From assembly GCA_028284385.1 (NCBI GenBank), contig JANQRT010000060.1, positions 432,915 through 496,914 of the forward strand: DNA of 64,000 bases. The letters are read 5' to 3'. The notes under the pieces are model-generated. The model was not told the origin of the DNA and searched no databases. It saw only the letters and a program-made list of their open reading frames with translations. Shown one piece after another: positions 36,742 to 45,712 of this stretch (position 1 is its first letter; every line of letters begins with the position of its first letter). Source of the DNA: Opitutaceae bacterium. GTDB taxonomy: Bacteria > Verrucomicrobiota > Verrucomicrobiia > Opitutales > Opitutaceae. A program made the translations under genes and the position numbers.

Positions 36742-38154
36742 ATGGCATTTGGAGCATTAAGCAGTGGAATCAGCGCCTTGCGCAGCTTTTCCAAAGGTAT
36801 GGAAGTCATCGGCAACAATATTGCCAATGTGAATACGGTCTCCTTTAAAGCGTCTCGTATCAAATATTCCGAGACTTTCAATCAGGTGATTACGCAGTCA
36901 GCCCCGTCGCCAAGAGGCGATGACGGCTCAAACGTTCCAGCGTCGCAGGTGGGTCTGGGCGTTCAAGTGGACACTATCCAGGGTTTATTCAGTCAAGGAG
37001 GTTTAACTACAACCAACCAGAAAACGGATTTGGCAATTTCGGGCGAGGGTTTTTTCCGCGTGCACGATACTCTCAATAACAATCGAGCTTTCGCTACTCG
37101 AGGCGGCGACTTCCGTATCGACGACCGAGGATTTCTCGTTACGACGGAAGGCTACCGTGTCCAAGGAGCCTTTGATGGAGCGATTGGATTTGAGGTTTCG
37201 GTAGACGCCGATGGTCAATGGACTTTCATCAAGAATGAAGATCCTACGAGCGGAACCATCGCCCCGACTCGAATTGGAGATATCAGTTTGGACTATAATA
37301 AAAGCCAAGCGACCGAAGAAACCACACCTTATGTAGCTGATGGTACGGTAGCCGCTAGAAACGCGGTCTATTTCACCAATAACCTGTACGATCCAACTGA
37401 CTGGGGAGCTGCTCATAATGTTGGAAGTGTGGATACAACAGCCGGCACCGTTACGGCTGGTTGGCAGGCTTTTGCCGCTGATGCAGTACGAGCGATTCAG
37501 GCTCAGAGGAATCTAGTGCCGAACGGAGAAACGCTTCTCCCGGATTCCGATATTCTCACTGCAGTGAGTAACGATTTCTTTGCCGCTCTCTTTCCAGATG
37601 ATCCGGCTGCTCCTAGTGGGGCGCATGGTCTTGGAGGAGCCGAGATTACAGCTGCTCTAGTCACCTTGGGCCTCTCGGGTACTGGCAGTACGGCCGTTGC
37701 TATCCAGGGACTCATCCCTGGTAGTCAGGCAGCTGCTCAGCAGAGAATCGATGATGTAAGGGCTGAAGAAACGCCTGACCTCACTAACTTCTCAATCGAT
37801 CCTGAAGGCGTTGTTCGATACTTTCTATCCGATGGAGCCTCTTTCCAAAGGGGTCAGATCATGTTGATGGATTTCAACGACACCTCTGCGTTGATTCGCG
37901 AAGGTAGGAACTTGTACAGCGGTTTTGGAGCGGCCGGTATCAAAGCTGACCTGGCGGAAAATCCAAGTGGATTGCTTACTGCTGGTCGAGAAGGCTTGGG
38001 TCGTATCCAGCAAGGCGCTCTCGAGTTGTCGAATGTAGATCTTACCAACGAGTTTGCTCAAATGATCACGACCCAGAGAGGCTTCCAAGCCGGGTCGCGT
38101 ATCATAACCGTGACCGACGACATCTTGCAGGAGGTCGTGAATCTGAAACGATAA
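36742..38154 (+). CDS. flgE: Flagellar hook protein FlgE
   Basis: FlgE polymerises into the hook. The 470-residue product has the N-terminal axial motif GNNIANVNTVSFKASR, the flgG-type core fold (SGEGFFRVHD, RGGDFRIDDRGFLVTTEGYRVQG), a large central variable domain at about 180-350 and the C-terminal LSNVDLTNEFAQMITTQRGFQAGSRIITVTDDILQEVVNLKR end. It follows flgD after 56 bases; no FliA- or sigma54-like site was found in that gap, so read-through from upstream is likely. Confidence 0.96.
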   Translation: MAFGALSSGISALRSFSKGMEVIGNNIANVNTVSFKASRIKYSETFNQVITQSAPSPRGDDGSNVPASQVGLGVQVDTIQGLFSQGGLTTTNQKTDLAISGEGFFRVHDTLNNNRAFATRGGDFRIDDRGFLVTTEGYRVQGAFDGAIGFEVSVDADGQWTFIKNEDPTSGTIAPTRIGDISLDYNKSQATEETTPYVADGTVAARNAVYFTNNLYDPTDWGAAHNVGSVDTTAGTVTAGWQAFAADAVRAIQAQRNLVPNGETLLPDSDILTAVSNDFFAALFPDDPAAPSGAHGLGGAEITAALVTLGLSGTGSTAVAIQGLIPGSQAAAQQRIDDVRAEETPDLTNFSIDPEGVVRYFLSDGASFQRGQIMLMDFNDTSALIREGRNLYSGFGAAGIKADLAENPSGLLTAGREGLGRIQQGALELSNVDLTNEFAQMITTQRGFQAGSRIITVTDDILQEVVNLKR

Positions 38155-38205
38155 TTTTCTACATAAGTAGGACTAACCAATAACCAACTAAGATCAGGCT
38201 GAAAT

Positions 38206-38736
38206 ATGGCAGAAGAAACTCAAAACTCAGAAGCCAACCCTCAGTCCGCGAAAGGTGGCGGCAGTGGCGGGATGCTTCCCGCCCTGCTGGTCATTGTGCT
38301 GATGCCTTTGATCTCTTTCGCGATGTTCAAATTCCTGTTTATGCCGATGATCAAGGCCGAGATCCCCGAGGAAGGCATGCACCCCCAAGTGGATCCCAGC
38401 TCTATTGAAGTACACGGCGACGGTGGCGAACCGAAATATGAATACAAATTTCAAAAGCCGGTCACAGTGAATTTGAAAGGAGCAAGTCAGGCGAGATTCC
38501 TTCGTTCTGAATTCACAATGATGAGCGCGAATCCGGATTTTGCGGCAGTCGCCGAGCAAAGAGAAGCTGCCATGCGCAACGTGGCAATCGGCGTTCTTGG
38601 TAATCTTACCCTAGCCGATATGGAGCGCGAGTCGATTATGAACATCGTTCGCAATCAGCTTATCCAGGGATTCGACCATGTTCTGCAAGCCCCCATGGTA
38701 GAGGAAATCTATTTCTCCGAATGGGCGGTTCAATAG
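38206..38736 (+). CDS. fliL: Flagellar basal body-associated protein FliL
   Basis: FliL forms a ring around the stator and supports torque. The 176-residue product has a short Gly/Ser-rich N-terminus, one membrane helix at about 25-46 (LPALLVIVLMPLISFAMFKFLFM) and a periplasmic domain with FLRSEFTMMSANPDFAAVAEQ and the ending FDHVLQAPMVEEIYFSEWAVQ typical of FliL. It lies directly before fliM as in many genomes. Confidence 0.9.
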   Translation: MAEETQNSEANPQSAKGGGSGGMLPALLVIVLMPLISFAMFKFLFMPMIKAEIPEEGMHPQVDPSSIEVHGDGGEPKYEYKFQKPVTVNLKGASQARFLRSEFTMMSANPDFAAVAEQREAAMRNVAIGVLGNLTLADMERESIMNIVRNQLIQGFDHVLQAPMVEEIYFSEWAVQ

Positions 38737-38755
38737 TCAAAACCTATTCCATCTT

Positions 38756-39796
38756 ATGGCCGACGAACCACAAAATAATCCAGGCGATGAGGAAGTTCCC
38801 GGAGAGCTTCTAAATCAGACTGATATCGATGCTCTCATCGCCGAGGCGATGGACGAGCCTGACGAGATCATTTACGATCCAGAAGGAAATAAAGTAAAGA
38901 CTCAGAAAGGTACTCGCATCGAGCCTTACGATTTTCGTAATCCCATTTTCCTTACAGAGGTGGAATTGCGCCGCGTGCGTATTCGCCATGAGGAATTCAT
39001 ACGCTACCTTGCGGCGCGATTGTCCATTTTTCTTCGTTTGGAATACACGCTGAAGATGTCTCGTCTCTCGACGCTGACCTATAGCAAGTTTACCGAGACC
39101 ATCCCGAATCCCGCCCATGTCGTTCTCTTCAAGATCGAACAGCTCTTTGGCGTTGGCGTCATCGATATTAATCCGCGACTAGCGCTGACCATGGTCGACC
39201 GGCTTTTGGGCGGCAAGGGCCATTCTGTTCAAGGCGAGCGCTATCTCACTGAGATCGAGATGAATCTCGTGGACGATATCGTGAATATCGCTCTCGACGA
39301 ATGGTGTCGCCAATGGAAATCAGAGCAGGATCTCGATGCGTCTATTATCGGCCATGAAAGCAATGGCCGCTTTTTGGAAACCTCGCCTCCTGACCATATC
39401 ATGCTTGTCCTGACTATGGAAGCTGGCGTTGGCGATTGTTCGGAAGCCATCCAAATAGGTATTCCTTATTATACGCTCGAGCCGATCATCAAGAAGATGC
39501 ACGACAACAAGGAACGCGACTTGCAACACGAGATCGTCGGCAACAAGAAAATCTGGCAGGGGTCTTTCGACAACATCGGCTTGGAAATGGTAGCCGAATG
39601 GGATGCCAACAAGCTGACCGCGAAAGAGCTTTTGTACTTAAAGCCCGGAGACGTTTTACGTTTTCCCAAGTCCGTTCTGAAAAACACGCGTGTTCGACTA
39701 GCGGATACATGCAAATTCAGTGGAGAAGTCGGTTTGGATAACAATCGAGTAGCTGTGAAAATAAACGAGAAATCTGAAGAAGGAGGACTGAAATGA
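38756..39796 (+). CDS. fliM: Flagellar motor switch protein FliM
   Basis: FliM is a C-ring subunit and the receptor for CheY-P. The 346 residues have the N-terminal CheY-binding-like motif LLNQTDIDALIAEAM (about 18-32), the CheC-like middle domain with LTMVDRLLGGKGHSV (about 140-155) and a C-terminal SpoA/FliN-like domain (LKPGDVLRFPKS). The conserved N-terminal motif implies that a CheY exists elsewhere although no chemotaxis gene is in the window. Its end overlaps fliN by four bases. Confidence 0.96.
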   Translation: MADEPQNNPGDEEVPGELLNQTDIDALIAEAMDEPDEIIYDPEGNKVKTQKGTRIEPYDFRNPIFLTEVELRRVRIRHEEFIRYLAARLSIFLRLEYTLKMSRLSTLTYSKFTETIPNPAHVVLFKIEQLFGVGVIDINPRLALTMVDRLLGGKGHSVQGERYLTEIEMNLVDDIVNIALDEWCRQWKSEQDLDASIIGHESNGRFLETSPPDHIMLVLTMEAGVGDCSEAIQIGIPYYTLEPIIKKMHDNKERDLQHEIVGNKKIWQGSFDNIGLEMVAEWDANKLTAKELLYLKPGDVLRFPKSVLKNTRVRLADTCKFSGEVGLDNNRVAVKINEKSEEGGLK

Positions 39797-40050
39797 GCGA
39801 GCTAATGGAACAGGATAAAGATGTGAATCTCCTTATGGACGTAAAAGTCCAATTGACCGTTCGACTGGGATCATGTCGGATGGCTATGAGAGACGTTATG
39901 GAGCTTGTGCCAGGATCCGTGATACAATTGAATCAGGAAGCGAAGGATCCGGTTGGACTTTATATTAACGACAAGCTGATCGCCTATGGCGAAGTAGTCG
40001 TGGTTGAGGACAACTTCGGTATCAAGATTACGGAAATGTCAGGCAACTAA
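39793..40050 (+). CDS. fliN: Flagellar motor switch protein FliN
   Basis: FliN completes the C ring and docks FliH/FliI. The 85-residue product is essentially one SpoA domain: VQLTVRLGSCRMAMRDVMELVPGSVIQL and the ending VVVVEDNFGIKITEM. It lacks the N-terminal extension of longer FliN proteins, similar to the minimal form in other groups. Translation is coupled to fliM by a four-base overlap. Confidence 0.95.
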   Translation: MSELMEQDKDVNLLMDVKVQLTVRLGSCRMAMRDVMELVPGSVIQLNQEAKDPVGLYINDKLIAYGEVVVVEDNFGIKITEMSGN

Positions 40051-40058
40051 GGTAGGAC

Positions 40059-40547
40059 ATGAGACTTCTGTTGCTATGGGCAATCTGCCTTTCGCTTTTT
40101 CTGCCAGCCGTCTTCTCGGAGGAGAAGGCTGAAGATGGGCAAATCATTTACCCGAGAGGCGAAGCTACTCCGGAGGCGTCCGAATCCGACGACAAGCTTA
40201 GCGGTTTGTTTGGCGATGGAGACGCGGTTTTCGGGATGGTTCTCAGTACCATGGGATACCTCCTGGTGCTCGGAGGTTTCGCGGTAGCGATCTGGTTTTG
40301 TTTCAAGCGCGGCTTGCTTCGGAAAGGCTCCAAGAACATGGGCAACAAGCTCAATGTATTGGAAAGTCGGATGCTTGGAAATCGCCAGTTTCTCATGGTC
40401 GTGGAATATGAGGATAACAAGGTTCTTCTGGGCGTAGGTCCTGGAAAAATCGACTATCTAACCTCATTGAATGGCTATCGGAGCGACTTCCCGACACTTG
40501 AGCCTCAATTCTCTAATAAGGAACAAATTCTAGCGGAGCACAGATGA
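40059..40547 (+). CDS. fliO: Flagellar biosynthesis protein FliO
   Basis: FliO assists assembly of the FliP ring in the export gate. The 162-residue product has a signal-like N-terminus (RLLLLWAICLSLFLPAVFS), a hydrophobic segment at about 60-85 (MVLSTMGYLLVLGGFAVAIWF) and a cytosolic domain with LNVLESRMLGNRQFLMVVEYEDNKVLLGVGPGKIDYL, the usual FliO pattern. It lies between fliN and fliP, overlapping fliP by four bases. Confidence 0.9.
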   Translation: MRLLLLWAICLSLFLPAVFSEEKAEDGQIIYPRGEATPEASESDDKLSGLFGDGDAVFGMVLSTMGYLLVLGGFAVAIWFCFKRGLLRKGSKNMGNKLNVLESRMLGNRQFLMVVEYEDNKVLLGVGPGKIDYLTSLNGYRSDFPTLEPQFSNKEQILAEHR

Positions 40548-41308
40548 GACCCATTGCTGTATTCACAATTACGATATTCAGTATACTCTTTTTAGGAACA
40601 GAACAGGCCAGCGGTCAGACCGCTCCCGGTTCCGGAGTGCAGCTGAGTATCAACATGGGAGGGACTGAAGAAGAAGGCCAGGATGTTGGAGCCGCCATTA
40701 AGATTCTTCTCTTAATGACGCTTTTGACGCTTGGTCCTTCAATGGTAATCCTCATGACGAGCTTCACGCGTATCATTATCGTACTCGGCTTCGTCCGTAC
40801 GGCCTTAGGCGTGCACCAGGCTCCTTCCAATCAGTTGATTGTGGGACTTGGTTTGGTCATAACCTTTTTCATCATGCAGCCTGTATTCGATAAAGTGCAT
40901 ACAGAAGCGCTGCAGCCGATGTTCGCCAAGGAGATCACAACTCAAAAGGCCCTCGAAATCGGGACGGAACCGATTCGCGAATTCATGCTTAAGCAGACTA
41001 AGATAAGCGATGTGGAATTCTTTCTGGATCTTGCCAATATTGGTCCCACTTCGACTAGCGATCTTCCTATGAGAGTCGTTGTACCCGCTTTTGTGATGAG
41101 CGAAATCAGGACGGCTTTCCAAATGGGTTTCCTCGTCTTTCTTCCTTTCATCCTAATCGACTTCCTCGTGGGAACGACACTTATGGCGATGGGTATGATG
41201 ATGATGCCTCCTATCGTGATCTCGCTCCCCTTTAAACTCCTTCTATTCGTCTTAGTGGATGGATGGACTCTTGTAATTAAATCTCTAGTACAGAGCTTTC
41301 AAATATGA
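40544..41308 (+). CDS. fliP: Flagellar export gate protein FliP
   Basis: FliP is the main pore-forming subunit of the export gate (FliP5Q4R1). The 254 residues contain a cleavable signal peptide (to about AS GQ at 25), the LGPSMVILMTSFTRIIIVLGFVRTALG signature (about 64-90), a long periplasmic loop and two C-terminal membrane helices (FQMGFLVFLPFILIDFLVG and PPIVISLPFKLLLFVLVDGW). It overlaps fliO upstream and fliQ downstream. Confidence 0.97.
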   Translation: MRPIAVFTITIFSILFLGTEQASGQTAPGSGVQLSINMGGTEEEGQDVGAAIKILLLMTLLTLGPSMVILMTSFTRIIIVLGFVRTALGVHQAPSNQLIVGLGLVITFFIMQPVFDKVHTEALQPMFAKEITTQKALEIGTEPIREFMLKQTKISDVEFFLDLANIGPTSTSDLPMRVVVPAFVMSEIRTAFQMGFLVFLPFILIDFLVGTTLMAMGMMMMPPIVISLPFKLLLFVLVDGWTLVIKSLVQSFQI

Positions 41309-41574
41309 ATCTTGAAACAGCGATTGAATTGTTCAGACAAGCCGTTTTCAACGCCTTGGCGCTTGTGAGTCCTATACTGATTACGACCATTGTAGTCGGT
41401 CTTGCTATCAGTCTCATTCAGGCGGTGACAAGCATCCAGGAACAGACTCTCTCGTTCGCTCCGAAGCTTTTCGCGGTGGGTCTGGTGCTCGTCCTTTCAT
41501 CGGGCTTTCTCATGACTACGCTCATGGAGTTCACGGTGAATGTCTACCAGAGAATTCCCACCATTCCTTTCTGA
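41305..41574 (+). CDS. fliQ: Flagellar export gate protein FliQ
   Basis: Small two-helix membrane subunit of the export gate. The 89 residues have two hydrophobic hairpin helices (LALVSPILITTIVVGLAISLIQAVTSIQEQTLSF and LFAVGLVLVLSSGFLMTTLM) with the conserved IQAVTSIQEQTLSF link. The start overlaps the fliP stop by four bases. Confidence 0.97.
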   Translation: MNLETAIELFRQAVFNALALVSPILITTIVVGLAISLIQAVTSIQEQTLSFAPKLFAVGLVLVLSSGFLMTTLMEFTVNVYQRIPTIPF

Positions 41575-41583
41575 TAACCCAGC

Positions 41584-42354
41584 ATGCTGTCGCTCGAGAA
41601 CATTTTTCTTTTCGTAATGATACTGGCTCGTATCTCGGGTCTGTTTCTCTACGTTCCGTTTCTCGCTCATAAATCGATTCCTGTCATTGCCAAGGTTGCC
41701 CTTGCTTCGGCATTCGCGTTAATGATCTTTCCTCTGGTTCAGTTCGATAGCGTCTATCCGGATTCCGTATTCAAAATTATCCTATGGCTGACCAAGGAGT
41801 TGATTGTCGGGCTGACGATGGGTTTTGCCGTGCGCATGATCTTCTTCGTCCTCGATTACGCTTCCTACGTTTTGACTATCGAAATCGGCTTGAGGCCGAG
41901 CCCGGAGTTCGATCCTTCCAATGCTCAGGCGTCTGCCAATCCGCTTGGCTCAGTTATCTACTTTCTGGGATTGATGGTGCTTCTCTCCGGTAGCGAATAC
42001 AACATTCTTAGAGCCTTCGTAGCAAGCTACCAGGTAGCTCCGCTCGGATTTACCGAGGTTAACGCTCTAGCTATCGATTTCATCGTACGAACGACTGCGG
42101 GGGTATTCAAAATCGGCTTACTGATGGCTGCCCCAATTATCGCCGTGAATTTCCTTGTGAATCTCGTATTCGCGGCGCTCGGCAAAGTAGTTCCCAAGCT
42201 GAATGTATTCATCCTAAGTTTCTCCATTCGTATTATGGCTGGAACTACGGTGCTTGCATTCTCAGCCTTTCTCATCGTGCACTATATTAGTAACTATATC
42301 GAGGGCGCCCCTGGCTCCATGCTGCGTTTCATATTATTCCGCCCCATTTTCTAG
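41584..42354 (+). CDS. fliR: Flagellar export gate protein FliR
   Basis: FliR closes the helical export gate of FliP and FliQ. The 256-residue protein has about six hydrophobic helices, beginning FLFVMILARISGLFLYVPFLAHKSIP, with VKIILWLTKELIVGLTMGFAVRMIFF and RPSPEFDPSNAQASANPLGSVIYFLGL segments typical of the family. It directly abuts flhB: the two genes share no bases, the ATG following the stop. Confidence 0.96.
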   Translation: MLSLENIFLFVMILARISGLFLYVPFLAHKSIPVIAKVALASAFALMIFPLVQFDSVYPDSVFKIILWLTKELIVGLTMGFAVRMIFFVLDYASYVLTIEIGLRPSPEFDPSNAQASANPLGSVIYFLGLMVLLSGSEYNILRAFVASYQVAPLGFTEVNALAIDFIVRTTAGVFKIGLLMAAPIIAVNFLVNLVFAALGKVVPKLNVFILSFSIRIMAGTTVLAFSAFLIVHYISNYIEGAPGSMLRFILFRPIF

Positions 42355-43464
42355 ATGCCTTCAGGACCCGACAAAGATTCCAGGACTGAAAAGCCTACTG
42401 GGAAAAAACTTACAAAGTCCTTTAAGGAGGGAACTTTTCCTCAGGCTCAGGAAATTGGCGTAGTCTTCACCATGCTAGCTGGTCTTCTGGTGATGCTCTA
42501 CGCAGGACAGTATCTAGCTCAATCGGTATTTCGGATCAGCGTATCGGTTTTTGGAAATCTGGATTCCATTCATATCGACTCGAACGGCATACAGTACTGG
42601 GCCGTTCAATCGATGATCGCCCTTGGTAGGCTATCTGGCCCCTTCCTGGTTGCATCGGTTGTTGCCGCCGTCATTGCCGGTGGATTGCAAACGAAGTTTC
42701 GTCTCACTCCTAAGGCTCTCAATTTCAAGATATCAAAGTTGAATCCAATTTCTGGATTCAAGCGAGTTATTTCGAAGGATGTGCTAGTCCGCTTCGGAAT
42801 CGACCTTCTTAAAATGGGAGCGGTTGGGATTATCATTTACGGAGCAGTCATGAAGATCATCAGGGATCCGATCTTCTACACTCCGGTAGATATATTTCAT
42901 ATCGCGCGATTCATAGCCGATACTTTCATTTTCGTCTTCATTCGACTCACCGTTGCCATCGCGATTATAGCGATAATCAGCTATCTGTATCAGAATTATA
43001 AGACAAAAGACGACCTCAAGATGACCAAGGAAGAGGTCAAGCAGGAGAAGAAAGATCAGGATATGAATCCTGAGGTGAGAAACGCGCGTCTGAAGATGGC
43101 TATGAAAATGGCCCAGCAGCAGATGCTAAGCGAGGTGCCCACCGCGGATGTTGTCGTTACCAATCCTACTCACTATGCCGTTGCTTTGAAATACGAAAGG
43201 GGAATCGATGCTGCCCCCATGGTTCTGGCGAAAGGCGAAAACGCCTTTGCTCAGCGCATCAAGCAAATCGCAAGGGAGAATAGCGTTCCGATTGTGGAGA
43301 ATAAGATGGTGGCTCGAATGCTTTACAAGGTGGCTCATGTAGGAGCCTCCATTCCCGTCGAAATGTATCAATCCGTAGCTGAGATCCTGGCCTTCGTGTA
43401 TCGAACTCATCGCTACTATTTCCATAAGCTAAAGGCGCGGAGGGCCGCTAAGAGACGAAGCTGA
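42355..43464 (+). CDS. flhB: Flagellar export switch protein FlhB
   Basis: FlhB sets substrate specificity of flagellar export. The 369 residues have four membrane helices in the first 210 residues, a charged linker (YKTKDDLKMTKEEVKQEKKDQD) and the cytosolic domain with the self-cleaving NPTH site (VVTNPTHYAVALKY, about residue 264), the PxxxAKGxxxxAxxIK pattern and an ending of basic residues. The intact NPTH shows that the normal FliK-triggered switch can operate. Confidence 0.97.
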   Translation: MPSGPDKDSRTEKPTGKKLTKSFKEGTFPQAQEIGVVFTMLAGLLVMLYAGQYLAQSVFRISVSVFGNLDSIHIDSNGIQYWAVQSMIALGRLSGPFLVASVVAAVIAGGLQTKFRLTPKALNFKISKLNPISGFKRVISKDVLVRFGIDLLKMGAVGIIIYGAVMKIIRDPIFYTPVDIFHIARFIADTFIFVFIRLTVAIAIIAIISYLYQNYKTKDDLKMTKEEVKQEKKDQDMNPEVRNARLKMAMKMAQQQMLSEVPTADVVVTNPTHYAVALKYERGIDAAPMVLAKGENAFAQRIKQIARENSVPIVENKMVARMLYKVAHVGASIPVEMYQSVAEILAFVYRTHRYYFHKLKARRAAKRRS

Positions 43465-45689
43465 TGGCTAACGAGTCTCCATTTTCCCTATCAAAGCTGG
43501 GAGCCCATTTAAAGGGCGGCGATACGATTCTCACATTGGGATTGTTCGGCACCATTATGCTCCTGGTGCTGCCCCTTCATCCTTCGTTATTGGATTTTCT
43601 CCTGGCTGGAAGCATTGGTTCCGCTTTGCTGATCCTTCTTCTTATCGTTTACATCAAAGAGCCTTCGGAATTCACTGGTTTCCCGACTATTCTTCTAGGC
43701 CTAACTCTTTTTCGACTTGGGTTGAATGTCGCATCCACACGATTGATACTGCTTGAGGGATATGCGGGAAATGTAATCGATACGTTTGGCAATTTTGTTG
43801 TTCAGGGTAATTATTTGGTGGGTACCGTTATCTTTCTTATTCTCGTAGCGATTAACTTTACTGTTATCACGCGAGGCGCGGGAAGAATCGCGGAGGTGGC
43901 CGCTCGTTTCACTTTGGACGCGATGCCTGGTAAACAGATGGCCATCGATGCCGAAATGAATGCCGGTCTAATCGACGAGGTTAAAGCTACACAGCGACGA
44001 GAAAAGATTCAAAAGGAAGCCGACTTTCATGGAGCGATGGATGGTGCCAGCAAATTCGTGCGGGGCGATGCCATGGCTGGCATTCTGATTACCGTTATCA
44101 ATGTATTAGGCGGAATCGCCATCGGGATGTGGCAGCAGAATATGCCATTCGTCGACGCCCTCCAGACTTTCACTCTGCTTTCGATCGGAGATGGTCTCGT
44201 CTCGCAAATACCAGCTCTGATTATTTCTATCTCGGCCGGTTTGCTGGTTACACGAACGTCCGAGGCTTCGGAAGATTTGGGTACTCATATTGGAGGTCAA
44301 TTAACGGCGTATCCAAAAGCCCTGGGCTTACTTGCCGTTATGCTAGCGATTTTCCCTTTCGCTGGTATGCCTGCTATTCCCTTTTTCATGATGGCCGGAG
44401 TTTTCGGCGGAATCGCTTACGGAATGAAACGTATGAAACAGAAAAAATCAAAGACGCCTGATGAGTCGGAGGCCGAGGAGCTTCCCGAAACGCAGCAGAC
44501 CGCTCCCTCGGCAGAGGTGGAAGAAGATGGAAAGAAGAAGCTTCCAGCGGAATTCGAAAAGCTCATCGATACCGACGTTTTCGCTTTGGAAATTGGATAC
44601 AACCTTCTTTCGCTTGCGGACAAGACTCAGGGTGGCGATATGCTGGAACGCGTGACTGGCGTTCGGAAAACGCTGGCTAGGGAACTCGGTATCGTAGTTC
44701 CACCCATAGCGGTTCGTGACAATCTCGAACTTGAGAGTAATGAATACCGATTCCTTTTGCGGAACAAGGAAGTAGCTCGTGGCGAAGTCATTCCAAACCG
44801 TTGGATGGCGATGAATGTAACCGGTAGCGAGATACAGCTCAATGGAGTGCCGACCATGGAACCCGTATTCGGAATCGAGGCTGTCTGGATCGACGAAGAC
44901 GAGAAAAAGAATGCCGAAATCAATGGATTTTCCATCGTGGATTCCAGCTCCGTTCTGATCACCCATTTGTCCGAGATACTGAAGAATAATGCGACTCATT
45001 TGCTTAGCCGCCAGGATGTCCAGCTTCTGGTTGATCATGTTGAAATAGATCATCCCGCCTTGGTATCCGAGATCCTTCCCGAGATGGTTACGTTAGGTGT
45101 CGTCCATCGCGTGTTGCAAAACTTGCTGAAGGAAAATATTTCCATTCGAAATTTCACTCTGATTCTAGAGGCCATTGGCGATTTTGCGAATGTATCCAAG
45201 AATCCCGATGATCTCTCCGAATTCGTTCGACGTCGACTAGGCGAGTTTTTCGTTCCTGAATACGAATCGGAAAAAGGTATCCTAAAAGCGCTGACAATGG
45301 ATCCACGCCTTGAACAGATGCTGACTTCGAAAATTCAGAGGACTTCAACCGACTTTACTTTATCCCTGGATCCACAGCTGGCCCAGTACCTGCTTCGCGA
45401 ATTGGCTATCAAAGCGAACGATATGATTGAAAATGGATTACTCCCTGTACTTGTAACCGCTGCGGAAATACGACTGCCCTTCAAGCGGTTTTTCGAACCT
45501 TCATTGCCGAAGTTGAATATCCTTAGTTATCAAGAACTTCCGGCAGCTACAGAGATCCAGAATCATGCTATAATCGTTCTCCCTGAATTCGCTCAAATTC
45601 CCGATGCCAGTAGGAATGCAATGCCTACCGCAATGGCGACGCCTGAAATGGATATGGCGAATGTGGATACAGTGAATACAAATAACTGA
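43464..45689 (+). CDS. flhA: Flagellar export protein FlhA
   Basis: FlhA forms the nonameric ring that receives chaperone-substrate complexes and couples export to the proton gradient. The 741-residue product has eight membrane helices in the first 330 residues, the FHIPEP-region equivalent ([25 protein letters not shown], and [26 protein letters not shown] with the conserved charged loop), an acidic linker near 330-350, and a C-terminal cytosolic domain. It overlaps flhB by one base. Confidence 0.97.
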   Translation: [741 protein letters not shown]

Positions 45690-45712
45690 AACTCTTTCAA
45701 CCCGCGCTCTCA